Below are positions 54,418 to 63,545 of a stretch of 64,000 nucleotides of DNA, one piece after another. Below the pieces are notes generated by a model that made no database searches, was not told the DNA's origin, and was given only the letters and a program-made list of their open reading frames with translations. This DNA comes from Paludibacteraceae bacterium. GTDB taxonomy: Bacteria; Bacteroidota; Bacteroidia; Bacteroidales; Paludibacteraceae. Both the position numbers and the translations under genes were made by a program. Each line of letters begins with the position of its first letter. Within the stretch, counting starts at the first letter, position 1. The stretch covers positions 1 through 64,000 of the forward strand of contig JAGBCD010000018.1 in NCBI GenBank assembly GCA_017938155.1, written 5' to 3'.

Positions 54418-55170
54418 TTATAGATATCCAACTTCTGACAAATCCATCTCAAATGCTATAGACAGCAGCTCTTGTCTTTGCAGATTCTCTATCGTATCTA
54501 AAACTGCACCATTTTTCCACATCAATAGAGCTCTATCCGAAACTCTTTTGGCCAATTCAAGTTCATGAGTTGAGATCAAAATCGTTTTATTTTGTGTGTG
54601 GGCCAACGTCTGCAGTAGTTTCAATATCCGTATCCTATTCGGTAAATCAAGATGAGCTGTTGGTTCATCAAGCAAGATAATCGGCGTTTGCTGCGCTATG
54701 GCTTTGGCAATCAACACTCGCTGTTTCTCACCATCAGAATGCGCATTGAAGTAGGTATGGGCAATATGTAGCAATCCAACAGCTTCCAGGGATTGATATA
54801 CTATTTGTTCGTCTTGTGGCGTCAATCCTCCAAAAAAAGATGTATATGGATATCTACCCATTGCTACAACATCGTGAACAGACGTATTTTCCAAACTTAC
54901 ACGTTCTGTGAGGACAAGCGCTATCTCCTTTGCACATTCAGCACGACCATTCATCACTATTGGATGCTCAGCACCCATCACAATGCTTCCCGATAGGGTT
55001 GGTTGAAGACCTGCAAGGGTTCGCAACAATGTTGATTTACCACATCCATTAGGGCCTAACAAACATATCAATTCCCCTTGTTTGAGAGAAAATGATAGAC
55101 CCGACTGTATGCATTGACCACCATAGCCAATCGTCACATCATGACATTGTATCACATTTTTTGTTTCCAA
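54418..55170 (-). CDS. ABC transporter ATP-binding protein (FecE/BtuD-like), orphan
   Basis: 250 residues. Walker A LLGPNGCGKSTLLRTL, signature HSDGEKQRVLIAKAIA, Walker B ILLDEPTAHLD, H-loop STHELEL. VVAMGRYPYTSFFGGLTPQD is typical of iron-siderophore and cobalamin importers. No permease or binding protein is nearby, which is unusual, so the partners must be encoded elsewhere. It lies 11 bases after murF-alr. Confidence 0.92.
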   Translation of the reverse strand: METKNVIQCHDVTIGYGGQCIQSGLSFSLKQGELICLLGPNGCGKSTLLRTLAGLQPTLSGSIVMGAEHPIVMNGRAECAKEIALVLTERVSLENTSVHDVVAMGRYPYTSFFGGLTPQDEQIVYQSLEAVGLLHIAHTYFNAHSDGEKQRVLIAKAIAQQTPIILLDEPTAHLDLPNRIRILKLLQTLAHTQNKTILISTHELELAKRVSDRALLMWKNGAVLDTIENLQRQELLSIAFEMDLSEVGYL

Positions 55171-55181
55171 ATCTTAAGGCT

Positions 55182-57038
55182 CTATTCGTACACATACACA
55201 CGTTGTACTCGTCTGGATATAGAAGTCAAAATCTCATACGGAATGGTTTGCAGTTGATTGGACAACTCTTCCAGAGGTAGTTTGTCTCCAAAAATTTCTA
55301 CTGCATCACCCACTTGCGCATCAGTATCTGTCACATCTACCATTGCTTGATCCATACAAATATTTCCAACGATAGGACAGCGCTTACCACGCACAATGAC
55401 TTGCCCCGCATAATTAGACAATCTTCTATCAAAACCATCCGCATATCCTATCGGAATGACTGCTATTTTCCTATCTTTTTGCAACAATGTATGCCTACCA
55501 TAACCTATTGTTTCACCTGCCAATACTGTCTTGATACTGATAATTGTTGTTCGCAATGTGCACACATTCTTCAATATTCGCTGAGCAAATGAAATACCAT
55601 ACATACCGATTCCTATTCTACACATATCAAACTGGTATTGAGCAAAACGTTCAATCCCCGCTGAGTTGCAGATATGTTTAATGATCTTATTAGGCAATCC
55701 CTCTTGTAAAATTCGCGCACAAGTCTCAAAATACTTTACTTGTTGAATAGTAAACGCATCCCATTGTTCTTCATCACTTCCCGCCAAATGTGAGAAGACA
55801 CTCTTTACCTGAACTGCACTTGTATTATTGAGTCGTTGAATAAGCATTGGAATTTCCTCCATATAAAATCCTAACCGATGCATGCCCGAATCGATTTTGA
55901 TATGAATAGGATAACTCTCCAATCCTTTTGCTTCTACTGCGGCAATTATATTCTCGAGTGATTGAAACGAATAGATATTCGGTTCCAAATTGTTTTCAAT
56001 TATAAGGTCCAATGCGGCCAATTCTGGCGCCATGATAATAATCGGTAATGTTATGCCCGATTTTCTAAGTTCACATCCTTCATCTGCCACGGCTACTGCA
56101 AGATAATCGGCCACTTGGAATTGCTGCAGGGCTTTACTAATCTCCACACTCCCAGCACCATAAGCAAATGCTTTGACCATACAGGTTAATTTGGTCGTGG
56201 GTTTTAGTAAATCCTTGAAACTTTTCACATTGTCAATCAATCCTTTCAAATTGATTTGCAATACCGTCTCATGTGTTTGATGCAATATACGTTCATTAAT
56301 TGTATCCTCGTCATACCCTAATGCTCTAAGTACCGCTGCACATGTTCGCACATTTTGATGAGAAGCATCCTCCACAAAAGGACAATGAGCAAAAAGTTTC
56401 AGTTTTTCTGCCCTCTTGTCATCTATAGATGCAAAATTCTCGCCATGTTCAGTGCCAATATAAGTCACTACCCCCAATGTAGGACGTATGATAGGTTCAA
56501 GGCGTTCCATCTCACCAGGTTGAGATACACCCGCCTCAATTATAGCTAATTCCGTTTGCTCATTAATTTGCCAAACTGATAGGGGAACACCGATTTGAGA
56601 ATTATACGATTTGGGAGAGCGAGTAATATGATAGTCTTCTTTTAGCAATTGATATAACCATTCTTTGACAATAGTCTTACCATTTGAGCCCGTAATAGCA
56701 ATCACTGGACACGTGTATAAGGAACGTTTATAGGATGCCAAGTCTTGCAATGCGTGCAACACATTCTCAACCAATAATACACACATCCCTTTCTGAAGAG
56801 AGAATAAGTTTTGTGAGTTTTTTGATACCACATAGAGCATTACCCCTTTATTGTAAAGGTAGTCTATGTAATTCGCACCATCATTCTTATCTGTTTTAAT
56901 TGCAAAAAACAATGTGCTTTGAGGAGTTGTATTCAGTTGACGGCTATCCGTAAGCAAGTAGTCAATTGACAATGATTGTTCTACATTTCCCAGTATTTGT
57001 ATGGGTTGAATAGCATGAATAACTTGATTGAGTAGCAT
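55182..57038 (-). CDS. MurF-alanine racemase fusion with truncated MurF half
   Basis: 618 residues from the ATG at 57038 (MLLNQVIHAIQ), because the promoter occupies 57057-57088 and excludes the upstream frame. Residues 1-252: MurF N-terminal domain and ATPase start with P-loop GSNGKT (117-122) and SYNSQIGVPLSVW, then a jump from EKLKLFAHC to PFVEDASHQN and straight into the racemase. The MurF C-terminal ligase domain is absent. Residues about 255-618: full alanine racemase with PLP Lys in CMVKAFAYGAGS (K289), CRIGIGMYGIS and GNICMDQAMVDVT. The racemase should work and make D-Ala for the cell wall. The MurF half probably cannot ligate. The usual fusion has over 800 residues. Confidence 0.9.
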   Translation of the reverse strand: MLLNQVIHAIQPIQILGNVEQSLSIDYLLTDSRQLNTTPQSTLFFAIKTDKNDGANYIDYLYNKGVMLYVVSKNSQNLFSLQKGMCVLLVENVLHALQDLASYKRSLYTCPVIAITGSNGKTIVKEWLYQLLKEDYHITRSPKSYNSQIGVPLSVWQINEQTELAIIEAGVSQPGEMERLEPIIRPTLGVVTYIGTEHGENFASIDDKRAEKLKLFAHCPFVEDASHQNVRTCAAVLRALGYDEDTINERILHQTHETVLQINLKGLIDNVKSFKDLLKPTTKLTCMVKAFAYGAGSVEISKALQQFQVADYLAVAVADEGCELRKSGITLPIIIMAPELAALDLIIENNLEPNIYSFQSLENIIAAVEAKGLESYPIHIKIDSGMHRLGFYMEEIPMLIQRLNNTSAVQVKSVFSHLAGSDEEQWDAFTIQQVKYFETCARILQEGLPNKIIKHICNSAGIERFAQYQFDMCRIGIGMYGISFAQRILKNVCTLRTTIISIKTVLAGETIGYGRHTLLQKDRKIAVIPIGYADGFDRRLSNYAGQVIVRGKRCPIVGNICMDQAMVDVTDTDAQVGDAVEIFGDKLPLEELSNQLQTIPYEILTSISRRVQRVYVYE

Positions 57039-57056
57039 ATTGGCACAATTTTGTTG

Positions 57057-57088
57057 CAAAGGTACGACAAAAGATGCATATACGCAAA
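57057..57088 (-). promoter_or_regulatory. Promoter of murF-alr
   Basis: Minus strand TTTG (57088-57085), 20 bases, TACCTTTG (57064-57057). Confidence 0.82.
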
Positions 57089-57136
57089 TAGCGAGCATTT
57101 TGAAAAGATAAATTTATTTATCAACTATAGCCTCCG

Positions 57137-57182
57137 CTCTCCCCATAGCAAACCAAAAATTATCTGTTTGCTATGGGGAGAG
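57137..57182. repeat. Strong 17-bp hairpin
   Basis: CTCTCCCCATAGCAAAC (57137-57153) is perfectly complementary to 57166-57182, with a 12-base loop. No T-run follows on either strand. It lies 38 bases from the MITE-like element and may be a second small repeat or a processing site. Confidence 0.8.
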
Positions 57183-57219
57183 TAGAGGTTGATGAGAATA
57201 ACCCTCTATTAAGGATTAG

Positions 57220-57531
57220 TAATATAACTCGCTGGCGGAATTAAAAAATCAAATCCGTTCGGTCAAATTTTCTATAATTCAAAGAATAAACTATTATTTT
57301 TTTAGTGGACAATAGAGAATCTAAATATGAAAAGTAGGGTTAGTAAGCCATACCTATAACATGCCTATAACATAATTGTAATCTAACGTATATCTATTGT
57401 ATATCTATCGTATATCTATCGTGTATCTATCGTCTTTGTCTGCAAATAATCTGCACGAAGTTACGATATACTTACGGAATCTTTTTTACATCAAAGAACA
57501 CATTTTTTAATTCCGCCAACGAGTTAATATA
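57220..57531. mobile_element. MITE-like element with inverted ends and 7-bp target duplication
   Basis: Ends 57227-57249 and 57502-57524 are inverted repeats over 23 bases with one mismatch (start ACTCGYTGGCGGAATT). The bases just outside are TAATATA on both sides in the same orientation (57220-57226 and 57525-57531), a perfect target duplication. The element is 298 bp and contains no ORF of meaningful length, so it would need a transposase in trans. Inside are 11-bp tandem repeats. The transposase family is not recognised from the ends. Confidence 0.78.
57350..57431. repeat. 11-bp tandem repeats inside the MITE-like element
   Basis: Two copies of ATRCCTATAAC (57350-57360, 57361-57371) and, in another phase, four copies of GTATATCTATC with few changes (57388-57398, 57399-57409, 57410-57420, 57421-57431). 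The period equals one helical turn. Confidence 0.85.
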
Positions 57532-57571
57532 GATATTCAGTACAATTTTTTACGTAGTGATTAGTTTCATA

Positions 57572-58927
57572 TTAGAGGCGTTCAACTGTACTTCCACCTA
57601 CTGCAATTTTTTGCAGGATATTAGGTTTACCTTTGTACAGAATTTTGCTTGAGCCTGCAGCTTGTGCCCACAACTGGTTTTCCACCATGATTTCCGCATG
57701 ACTGGCTCCTGCACAATTGATATGCATATCCTGCACCAATAATTCCATTGCTTGAAGACGCGCAGCACCAGTTAAAATAACCTCTGCATTAGTTGCATTA
57801 CCTTCAAAAACCAAATGATTGGTCCCCTTGGCATTGACATATAGATACTTCGTTTGTACATTCATATCTATCGTAGCCACCCCCGAGATATGCATAATAA
57901 CAGAATCTTGAAATATTTTTTCACCTTCTATGGTTTTTATCTTACAAGTCCCTCCAATATGAATATTCCTAAATTCGGGTAATGCTATCTCCAATGCTAC
58001 ATAATTGTAGTGAGGATTATCTACCATTATACAAAGTATGCTATCTTTTATTTGTGTAGATATATTCGTCAATTGTTCCGCATGGATTCTCGCTTTCTGT
58101 TCAGGACGATTATATAGGGACAATTCAGAAACACCAACTATATCTATACTATGAAAGGTTGGCAATTCTAAATCCATCGTTTGACTGGTTTCTTTTACAC
58201 CACTATCTTCATCAAAAAGTTGAAAAAACGAAATCAACGAAGAATCACTCTTCATCATAGTATTTATAGCCTCAGCACTAAGCACACATATACCTATGAG
58301 CGACATGACCCATATAAAAATACTTATCCCCCAAAAGCGGGCTTTTGGCCCCTTTTTCTTTTTTAGGTATGAGATTATCGTATGAATAATCATCACAATA
58401 GGTAGAACGACTATCATTAGGGCCAACACGACAAAACACACTTCTTTCCATTCTGCACTGGGGAACATTTCCATTCCTATAAATGGGACTAACGTTGTTA
58501 CTGCAGCACTCAATCCAAAGAGAGAGAGTAGAAATGCAAAAAGAATGATAAAAACATATATAACAATCGGTAGCGAAATAAGTAATAATAGGACTTTGAG
58601 CGTGATAGCAAAGATTCGAGCACACCCTGTGTGGTTCTTTTTTGAAGTTCTAACACGAGGATGTTTTTTCTTCCCAGATTTGACCATTTCAACTACTTCA
58701 TCTATTCCTCCTATTACTTCCATATCAATCACCTGTTTATTCTTTGCAAACAACACAGATTGAAATCGTTCTGCCAATTTTGCCTCTATTCTTCTCATCG
58801 TAGCAATACGTTCTTCTGATGGAAGATGCAGTTCTACTTCGTGGAGATAGTTGGACAATGCGATAAAAGCATCGTTGTTAATATGAAAAACTATTCCATC
58901 CAAATTGATAGTTCTTGTTTCTAACAT
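57572..58927 (-). CDS. Membrane protein with PspC-associated N-terminus and DUF2807 domain
   Basis: 451 residues. The N-terminal part (RTINLDGIVFHINNDAFIAL, MRRIEAKLAERFQSVLFAKN) matches the start of Bacteroidetes PspC proteins. A PspC domain does not follow; instead there are about four membrane helices (about 95-225). The C-terminal part (about 250-451) is a GIN/DUF2807 beta-helix-like domain (PTFHSIDIVGVSELSLYNRP, NIHIGGTCKIKTIEG, GNATNAEVILTGAARLQAME). A separate small PspC gene lies just upstream, as if the usual architecture had been split. Role in envelope stress is inference. Confidence 0.8.
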   Translation of the reverse strand: MLETRTINLDGIVFHINNDAFIALSNYLHEVELHLPSEERIATMRRIEAKLAERFQSVLFAKNKQVIDMEVIGGIDEVVEMVKSGKKKHPRVRTSKKNHTGCARIFAITLKVLLLLISLPIVIYVFIILFAFLLSLFGLSAAVTTLVPFIGMEMFPSAEWKEVCFVVLALMIVVLPIVMIIHTIISYLKKKKGPKARFWGISIFIWVMSLIGICVLSAEAINTMMKSDSSLISFFQLFDEDSGVKETSQTMDLELPTFHSIDIVGVSELSLYNRPEQKARIHAEQLTNISTQIKDSILCIMVDNPHYNYVALEIALPEFRNIHIGGTCKIKTIEGEKIFQDSVIMHISGVATIDMNVQTKYLYVNAKGTNHLVFEGNATNAEVILTGAARLQAMELLVQDMHINCAGASHAEIMVENQLWAQAAGSSKILYKGKPNILQKIAVGGSTVERL

Positions 58928-59070
58928 AATCGTATCAAGTTTTGATGTGACACATGATAATTGACACTACAAATACACAATCAACTTCATAGAATTGATT
59001 GAATAAGTAGAATTGATAAGTTGTAAATATTACCCTATTTCAGAATTAAAATTGGGACTCATGAATCAAA

Positions 59071-59265
59071 TTACGCATCTGCATTGGGCATAATGAACAT
59101 TAATACAAAATAGAATAAAAAACCTGGTAAAATACCCGTAAAGAAAATGAAGAAGGCCATTGCTACACGTATGATGGTAGGATCAACTTCAAAATACTCA
59201 GCAAATCCGCCACAAACACCGCCCATAACTCGGTTTGTAGAGCGAAACAATTTTTTAGGATTCAT
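59071..59265 (-). CDS. PspC domain protein (paralog 2)
   Basis: 64 residues: RSTNRVMGGVCGGFAEYFEV, DPTIIRVAMAFFIFFTG and FYFVLMFIMPNAD. The same short stand-alone PspC domain as at 21150-21344. It is followed by the DUF2807 membrane protein on the same strand (143 bases), likely one operon. Confidence 0.92.
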   Translation of the reverse strand: MNPKKLFRSTNRVMGGVCGGFAEYFEVDPTIIRVAMAFFIFFTGILPGFLFYFVLMFIMPNADA

Positions 59266-59406
59266 ATTAGTTTAATTTAGTTGTATAGGATATAGTTAGG
59301 ATTAGATTTTGAGAGGACGAGATAGAGAATTGTGCCATGCAAAAGCACAAGCACAAATCTCCATACATACTGCTCTCATAACAGAGCATTCAAAACTTAT
59401 GTGATA

Positions 59407-59841
59407 TCAATCATCTATCCTTAAGAAACCACCTTGAGCATTAAATACCAACTCTATGCCAGTATTTAGTTCCACTTTAATCTCTTTTCGTTCAACATGA
59501 TACTCGGTCACATTTGTATTTGGAAAATGTGTTTGTAGATAGCTCTTGATTGGATTTAGAAGAATACTTTCTGGCACAGAACCATATTCACAATCTACTT
59601 GTCTCATGTCTCCTTGTTCATTGAATTCCACTTTCGTCCCATTAGATAAGCGAACTTCATATTCTGTATTCCATCCGTCCTCCATAAGTATATAGTCTAT
59701 TTGAACAGAAGGAAAATGCTTTTGAATGAAAGTTTGCGCTTCATTAGGCAATTGTTCAAAAGTTATCGGCATTGATTTTGAATCAGCACATGCTACCAAA
59801 GTAAACATGGATAACAACAGAAGTAAAAAATTCTTTTTCAT
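59407..59841 (-). CDS. PepSY-like lipoprotein
   Basis: 144 residues from the ATG at 59841, which gives a clean lipoprotein signal (LLLLLSMFTLVAC); an upstream frame start would put that signal in the middle. Two PepSY-like repeats follow: ITFEQLPNEAQTFIQKHFPS, EYEVRLSNGTKVEFNEQGD, then SYLQTHFPNTNVTEYHVERK and VELNTGIELVFNAQGGFLRI. The fold is that of the PF11396-type small periplasmic proteins. Function unknown. Confidence 0.85.
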   Translation of the reverse strand: MKKNFLLLLLSMFTLVACADSKSMPITFEQLPNEAQTFIQKHFPSVQIDYILMEDGWNTEYEVRLSNGTKVEFNEQGDMRQVDCEYGSVPESILLNPIKSYLQTHFPNTNVTEYHVERKEIKVELNTGIELVFNAQGGFLRIDD

Positions 59842-60034
59842 AATCGTACAATTACTAAGGTTAATATTCTTTTCAAGTATTTTATTATTCTGTAGAGATA
59901 AAAAAGTCATCATACATCTATTTGACCTACTCTAACCGATAAAATAGTCTTGTACAAGTATATTATCAAAAATCATACCATTTCTTAACATCTCTTTTTC
60001 TAATAATAAAATTCGCATCTAAATATGCTCTCTA

Positions 60035-60066
60035 TTTGCATAAATGCAAAAAAAGTATTAACTTTG
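60035..60066 (+). promoter_or_regulatory. Promoter of rmlA
   Basis: TTTG (60035-60038), 20 bases, TAACTTTG (60059-60066). Confidence 0.8.
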
Positions 60067-60094
60067 CACCCAAACGTAACTAAATTCTTTGCAT

Positions 60095-61054
60095 ATGAAA
60101 GGAATCATTTTAGCGGGAGGTAGCGCAACACGTTTATACCCACTCAGCAAGGCTATCAGTAAACAGATCATGCCTGTATATGACAAGCCCATGATTTATT
60201 ACCCCCTTTCCACGCTCATGTTAGCTGGAATTAGAGAAGTTTTGGTATTATCCACTCCACGAGACCTGCCTATGTTTGAACAATTATTAGGTGATGGCAG
60301 TCGTTTGGGGATGCGTATCGAATATAAAGTACAATTGGTGCCCAATGGTTTGGCACAAGCATTTGTGTTAGGCGCCGAGTTTTTGCAAGGAGAGCCTGGA
60401 TGTTTGATATTAGGTGATAACCTTTTCTATGGTCAAGGGTTTACCAAAATGCTTCGCAGTGCTGTCATGGCTTTGGACCCTAGTCATCACATGCCAGACC
60501 AAGTCAATCCTGCCCACAAGCATGCTACAACAATGGAAGATTTGAAGACCCAATGCAAAGTATTGGGCAAGGGTGCATACATCTTTGGTTACGAAGTATC
60601 AGATCCTCGAGCATATGGCGTCGTTGAGTTTGATGAAGAAGGCAAGGTGCTATCATTAGAAGAAAAGCCACAAGAGCCCAAAAGCAATTATGCTGTTCCT
60701 GGATTGTATTTCTACGATAGTTCTGTATGCGAAAAAGCAGCTATTCTCAAGCCTAGTGCACGTGGAGAATATGAGATCACAGATCTTAATCGTATGTATT
60801 TGGAGGAAGGCACCCTACAAGTACAACTATTTGGTCGCGGATTTGCATGGTTAGACACGGGCAATTGTGATAGTTTGTTGGAGGCAGGAAACTTCATTGC
60901 TACAATACAAAATAGACAAGGCTTTTATGTAAGTTGCATTGAAGAGATTGCTTGGCGTAATGGTTGGATCAGCACTGACCAATTACGCGCCTTAGGAGAT
61001 GAACTCAACAAAACCGCATATGGTCAATACTTAATCCAATTGGCCAATAAATAG
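60095..61054 (+). CDS. rmlA: Glucose-1-phosphate thymidylyltransferase
   Basis: Makes dTDP-glucose for dTDP-rhamnose and related sugars. 319 residues from the ATG at 60095 (an upstream TTG at 60089 is unlikely). [20 protein letters not shown] with [20 protein letters not shown] is the nucleotide site, and [29 protein letters not shown] and [19 protein letters not shown] follow. The family usually has about 290 residues; the extra ones form an insertion of about 25-30 residues around [20 protein letters not shown]. rmlB, rmlC and rmlD are not in the window. Confidence 0.96.
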   Translation: MKGIILAGGSATRLYPLSKAISKQIMPVYDKPMIYYPLSTLMLAGIREVLVLSTPRDLPMFEQLLGDGSRLGMRIEYKVQLVPNGLAQAFVLGAEFLQGEPGCLILGDNLFYGQGFTKMLRSAVMALDPSHHMPDQVNPAHKHATTMEDLKTQCKVLGKGAYIFGYEVSDPRAYGVVEFDEEGKVLSLEEKPQEPKSNYAVPGLYFYDSSVCEKAAILKPSARGEYEITDLNRMYLEEGTLQVQLFGRGFAWLDTGNCDSLLEAGNFIATIQNRQGFYVSCIEEIAWRNGWISTDQLRALGDELNKTAYGQYLIQLANK

Positions 61055-61575
61055 TGCAAAGCAAGTTATTACATATCACTCTCGTCCTATTGACTATCCT
61101 CGGGGTAGGCAATAGTTGCAAGCAACAACGTCCACAAATACCCACATACAAAAGCGGACGCGTACAAACAATTGATTCCACTACCCTACATCTCATTGAG
61201 TTGAATCAACGGATGGCATTACAAGCCGACCAACAACTCATACAATATGGAACAAATGGATTCACGTTGGACAACTTAGGTTTTTGGGTCAAAGGCGCAT
61301 ATGAACCTGAACAGCCTGTTGCCATAGGAGAACAAATATATGTACATATGCAAGTATATGGATTGGACGGAGTGCTATACAAAGATGAAGAAGTTCGATT
61401 GGAAGTAGGCAAACAAGAAACTATTACAGTCATCACGGAAATGCTACCGAGAATGGAAAAAACGCAACATGTCACCATTTTGGCACCGTGGTATGTGGCT
61501 TATGGTAGCATGGGAAGTGCAGTTGTTCCGCCATACACTAACGTTCGCATAGAATTGGAAATTATAAATTTATGA
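61054..61575 (+). CDS. FKBP-like lipoprotein
   Basis: 173 residues starting at GTG (61054), overlapping the rmlA stop. Lipobox region TILGVGNSCKQ. The C-terminal half has WYVAYGSMGSAVVPPYTNVR and IELEIINL, the typical last strand region of FKBP peptidyl-prolyl isomerases. Some active-site aromatic residues seem replaced, so isomerase activity is uncertain. It overlaps the next gene by four bases, another FKBP-like lipoprotein. Confidence 0.8.
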   Translation: MQSKLLHITLVLLTILGVGNSCKQQRPQIPTYKSGRVQTIDSTTLHLIELNQRMALQADQQLIQYGTNGFTLDNLGFWVKGAYEPEQPVAIGEQIYVHMQVYGLDGVLYKDEEVRLEVGKQETITVITEMLPRMEKTQHVTILAPWYVAYGSMGSAVVPPYTNVRIELEIINL

Positions 61576-62111
61576 AAAAAATCACATATTCATTGTTGGC
61601 TATTGCAGCCATTATCTCATTGGTTAGTTGTTCAGGTGACACGTATTCGAGTCGTTTGAAAAGCGAAAAAGAATTAATTACCGATTTCATCCATCGTCAG
61701 GGTATTCAAGTAGTGAATGAAATACCTGAAGTATGGGGAGAAAAAGATTATTACTTGGTTCCTGAATATGATTACATGTACTATCATCTGGACCAAATAG
61801 GCGACACGACGAAAGAAGAAATCAAAAAAGGAGATCAAATCTTGCTTAGATATCGCAAATATAGTCTGGACATTCATTCAGACACCACCAACTATTGGAC
61901 TTCGGATGATGGTGGATACCCTATTATGTTCCGTTACCAAGACTATAACGACAATAATGCTTGTGTTGCATGGCATATTGCTGTTGGGTTAATGAAGTAT
62001 TCAGGTACATCATGCAAGATTATCTGTCCAAGTAAGTTAGGATTTGATGATGCAAACACATCTGTCACACCTTACGGTTATGATATTAGTATCTTAGTAA
62101 AACGATTTTAA
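61572..62111 (+). CDS. DUF4827 lipoprotein (FKBP-like)
   Basis: 179 residues with lipobox LVSCSG. EKDYYLVPEYDYMYYHLDQI, GDQILLRYRKYSLD and CPSKLGFDDANTSVTPYGYD match the DUF4827 family, common in Bacteroidales and often before glmM. Probably a periplasmic folding or binding factor with an FKBP-like core. Confidence 0.88.
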   Translation: MKKITYSLLAIAAIISLVSCSGDTYSSRLKSEKELITDFIHRQGIQVVNEIPEVWGEKDYYLVPEYDYMYYHLDQIGDTTKEEIKKGDQILLRYRKYSLDIHSDTTNYWTSDDGGYPIMFRYQDYNDNNACVAWHIAVGLMKYSGTSCKIICPSKLGFDDANTSVTPYGYDISILVKRF

Positions 62112-62136
62112 TAACATATTATAAAAACGCACAATT

Positions 62137-63516
62137 ATGAGTTTAGTTAAAAGTATTTCTGGAATACGTGGTACCATTGGTGGACACGTAGGAGAAGGAC
62201 TCAGTCCTGTAGACGTTGTTCGCTTTACAGCAGCCTATGCTACCCAACGTCGCGCACAAATGCCTGACAACAACACCATCGTGGTAGGACGCGATGCACG
62301 CTTATCTGGCGCTATGGTCGATAAGTTAGTGACTGGTACACTTATGGGTATGGGATACAACGTAGTAAATATTGGTTTGGCAAGTACTCCTACTACAGAA
62401 GTTGCTGTTACGGGAGAAAATGCTGCAGGTGGTATCATCTTGACTGCAAGCCACAACCCTAAACAATGGAATGCTTTGAAACTTCTAAACGAAAAAGGTG
62501 AATTCTTGAACGATGCTGAAGGAAAAGAAGTTTTAGCTATTGCAGAACAAGAAGCTTTCGAGTTTGCACAAGTAGATGATTTGGGCAAGATGATTGAAAA
62601 AGACTACCTTGCCTACCATATCCAACAAGTTTTGGACTTGAAGTTAGTGGATAAAGAAGCCATTGCAAAGAAAAACTTCACTGTTGCTATTGATTGCGTA
62701 AACTCTGTCGGAGGCATTGCCATCCCTGCTGTTTTACGTGCATTAGGTGTCAATAATATCATTGAGTTGAACTGTGATCCTTCGGGACATTTCGCGCACA
62801 ATCCAGAACCTCTACCACAACATTTAACAGAGATTAGCGACCTACTTAAGGAAGGCAAAGCTGACGTAGGTTTTGTAGTTGACCCTGATGTAGATCGCTT
62901 GGCTATTATTTGCGAGAACGGAGAAATGTTCGGAGAAGAATATACTTTAGTTAGTGTGGCAGATTATATCCTCAGTCACACACCAGGTAATACGGTTAGC
63001 AACATGTCTTCTACTCGCGCATTGAGCGATGTTACTGTTAAGCATGGCGGTTCATATTCTGCAAGTGCGGTAGGTGAAGTGAACGTTACTACAGAAATGA
63101 AACGTACCAATGCCGTTATTGGTGGTGAAGGTAATGGTGGAGTTATCTATCCAGAGGCACACTATGGTCGTGATGCATTGGTTGGTATTGCACTCTTCTT
63201 GAGTCATTTGGCACACCAAGACATGAAAGTAAGCGAATTGCGTAAGACTTATCCTGATTATTGCATCAGCAAGAATCGTATTGACCTCACTCCATCTATT
63301 GATGTGGACGGATTGTTAGCCGTGGTTAAAGATCTATACAAAAACGAACGTGTGAATGATAAAGATGGTGTAAAAATTGATTTTGCAGACGGATGGGTAC
63401 ACCTACGTAAGAGCAATACCGAACCTATCATTCGCGTTTATTCCGAAGCTGCTACAATGGAGCAAGCGAATGCTTTGGCCAATCAAGTGATGGATGTAGT
63501 CAAAGCACATTCATAA
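62137..63516 (+). CDS. glmM: Phosphoglucosamine mutase
   Basis: 459 residues. Converts glucosamine-6-phosphate to glucosamine-1-phosphate for UDP-GlcNAc. SGIRGTIGG start, active Ser in LTASHNPKQWNALK, metal loop VVDPDVDRLAI, sugar loop GGEGNGGVIYPEAHYGRDAL and phosphate loop RKSNTEPIIRVYSEA. A general phosphohexomutase role is the alternative; the short form is typical of Bacteroidetes. Confidence 0.93.
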   Translation: MSLVKSISGIRGTIGGHVGEGLSPVDVVRFTAAYATQRRAQMPDNNTIVVGRDARLSGAMVDKLVTGTLMGMGYNVVNIGLASTPTTEVAVTGENAAGGIILTASHNPKQWNALKLLNEKGEFLNDAEGKEVLAIAEQEAFEFAQVDDLGKMIEKDYLAYHIQQVLDLKLVDKEAIAKKNFTVAIDCVNSVGGIAIPAVLRALGVNNIIELNCDPSGHFAHNPEPLPQHLTEISDLLKEGKADVGFVVDPDVDRLAIICENGEMFGEEYTLVSVADYILSHTPGNTVSNMSSTRALSDVTVKHGGSYSASAVGEVNVTTEMKRTNAVIGGEGNGGVIYPEAHYGRDALVGIALFLSHLAHQDMKVSELRKTYPDYCISKNRIDLTPSIDVDGLLAVVKDLYKNERVNDKDGVKIDFADGWVHLRKSNTEPIIRVYSEAATMEQANALANQVMDVVKAHS

Positions 63517-63545
63517 CGATTTTGAATCAACGTTCATATAGATCT

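Noticed and set aside
57039..57098. Upstream start for murF-alr
   Set aside because: The region contains the promoter, and the family N-terminus begins at the ATG at 57038.
57350..57431. Possible CRISPR array in the 11-bp repeats
   Set aside because: Repeats are 11 bases and directly adjacent, without spacers, and no cas gene is in the window.
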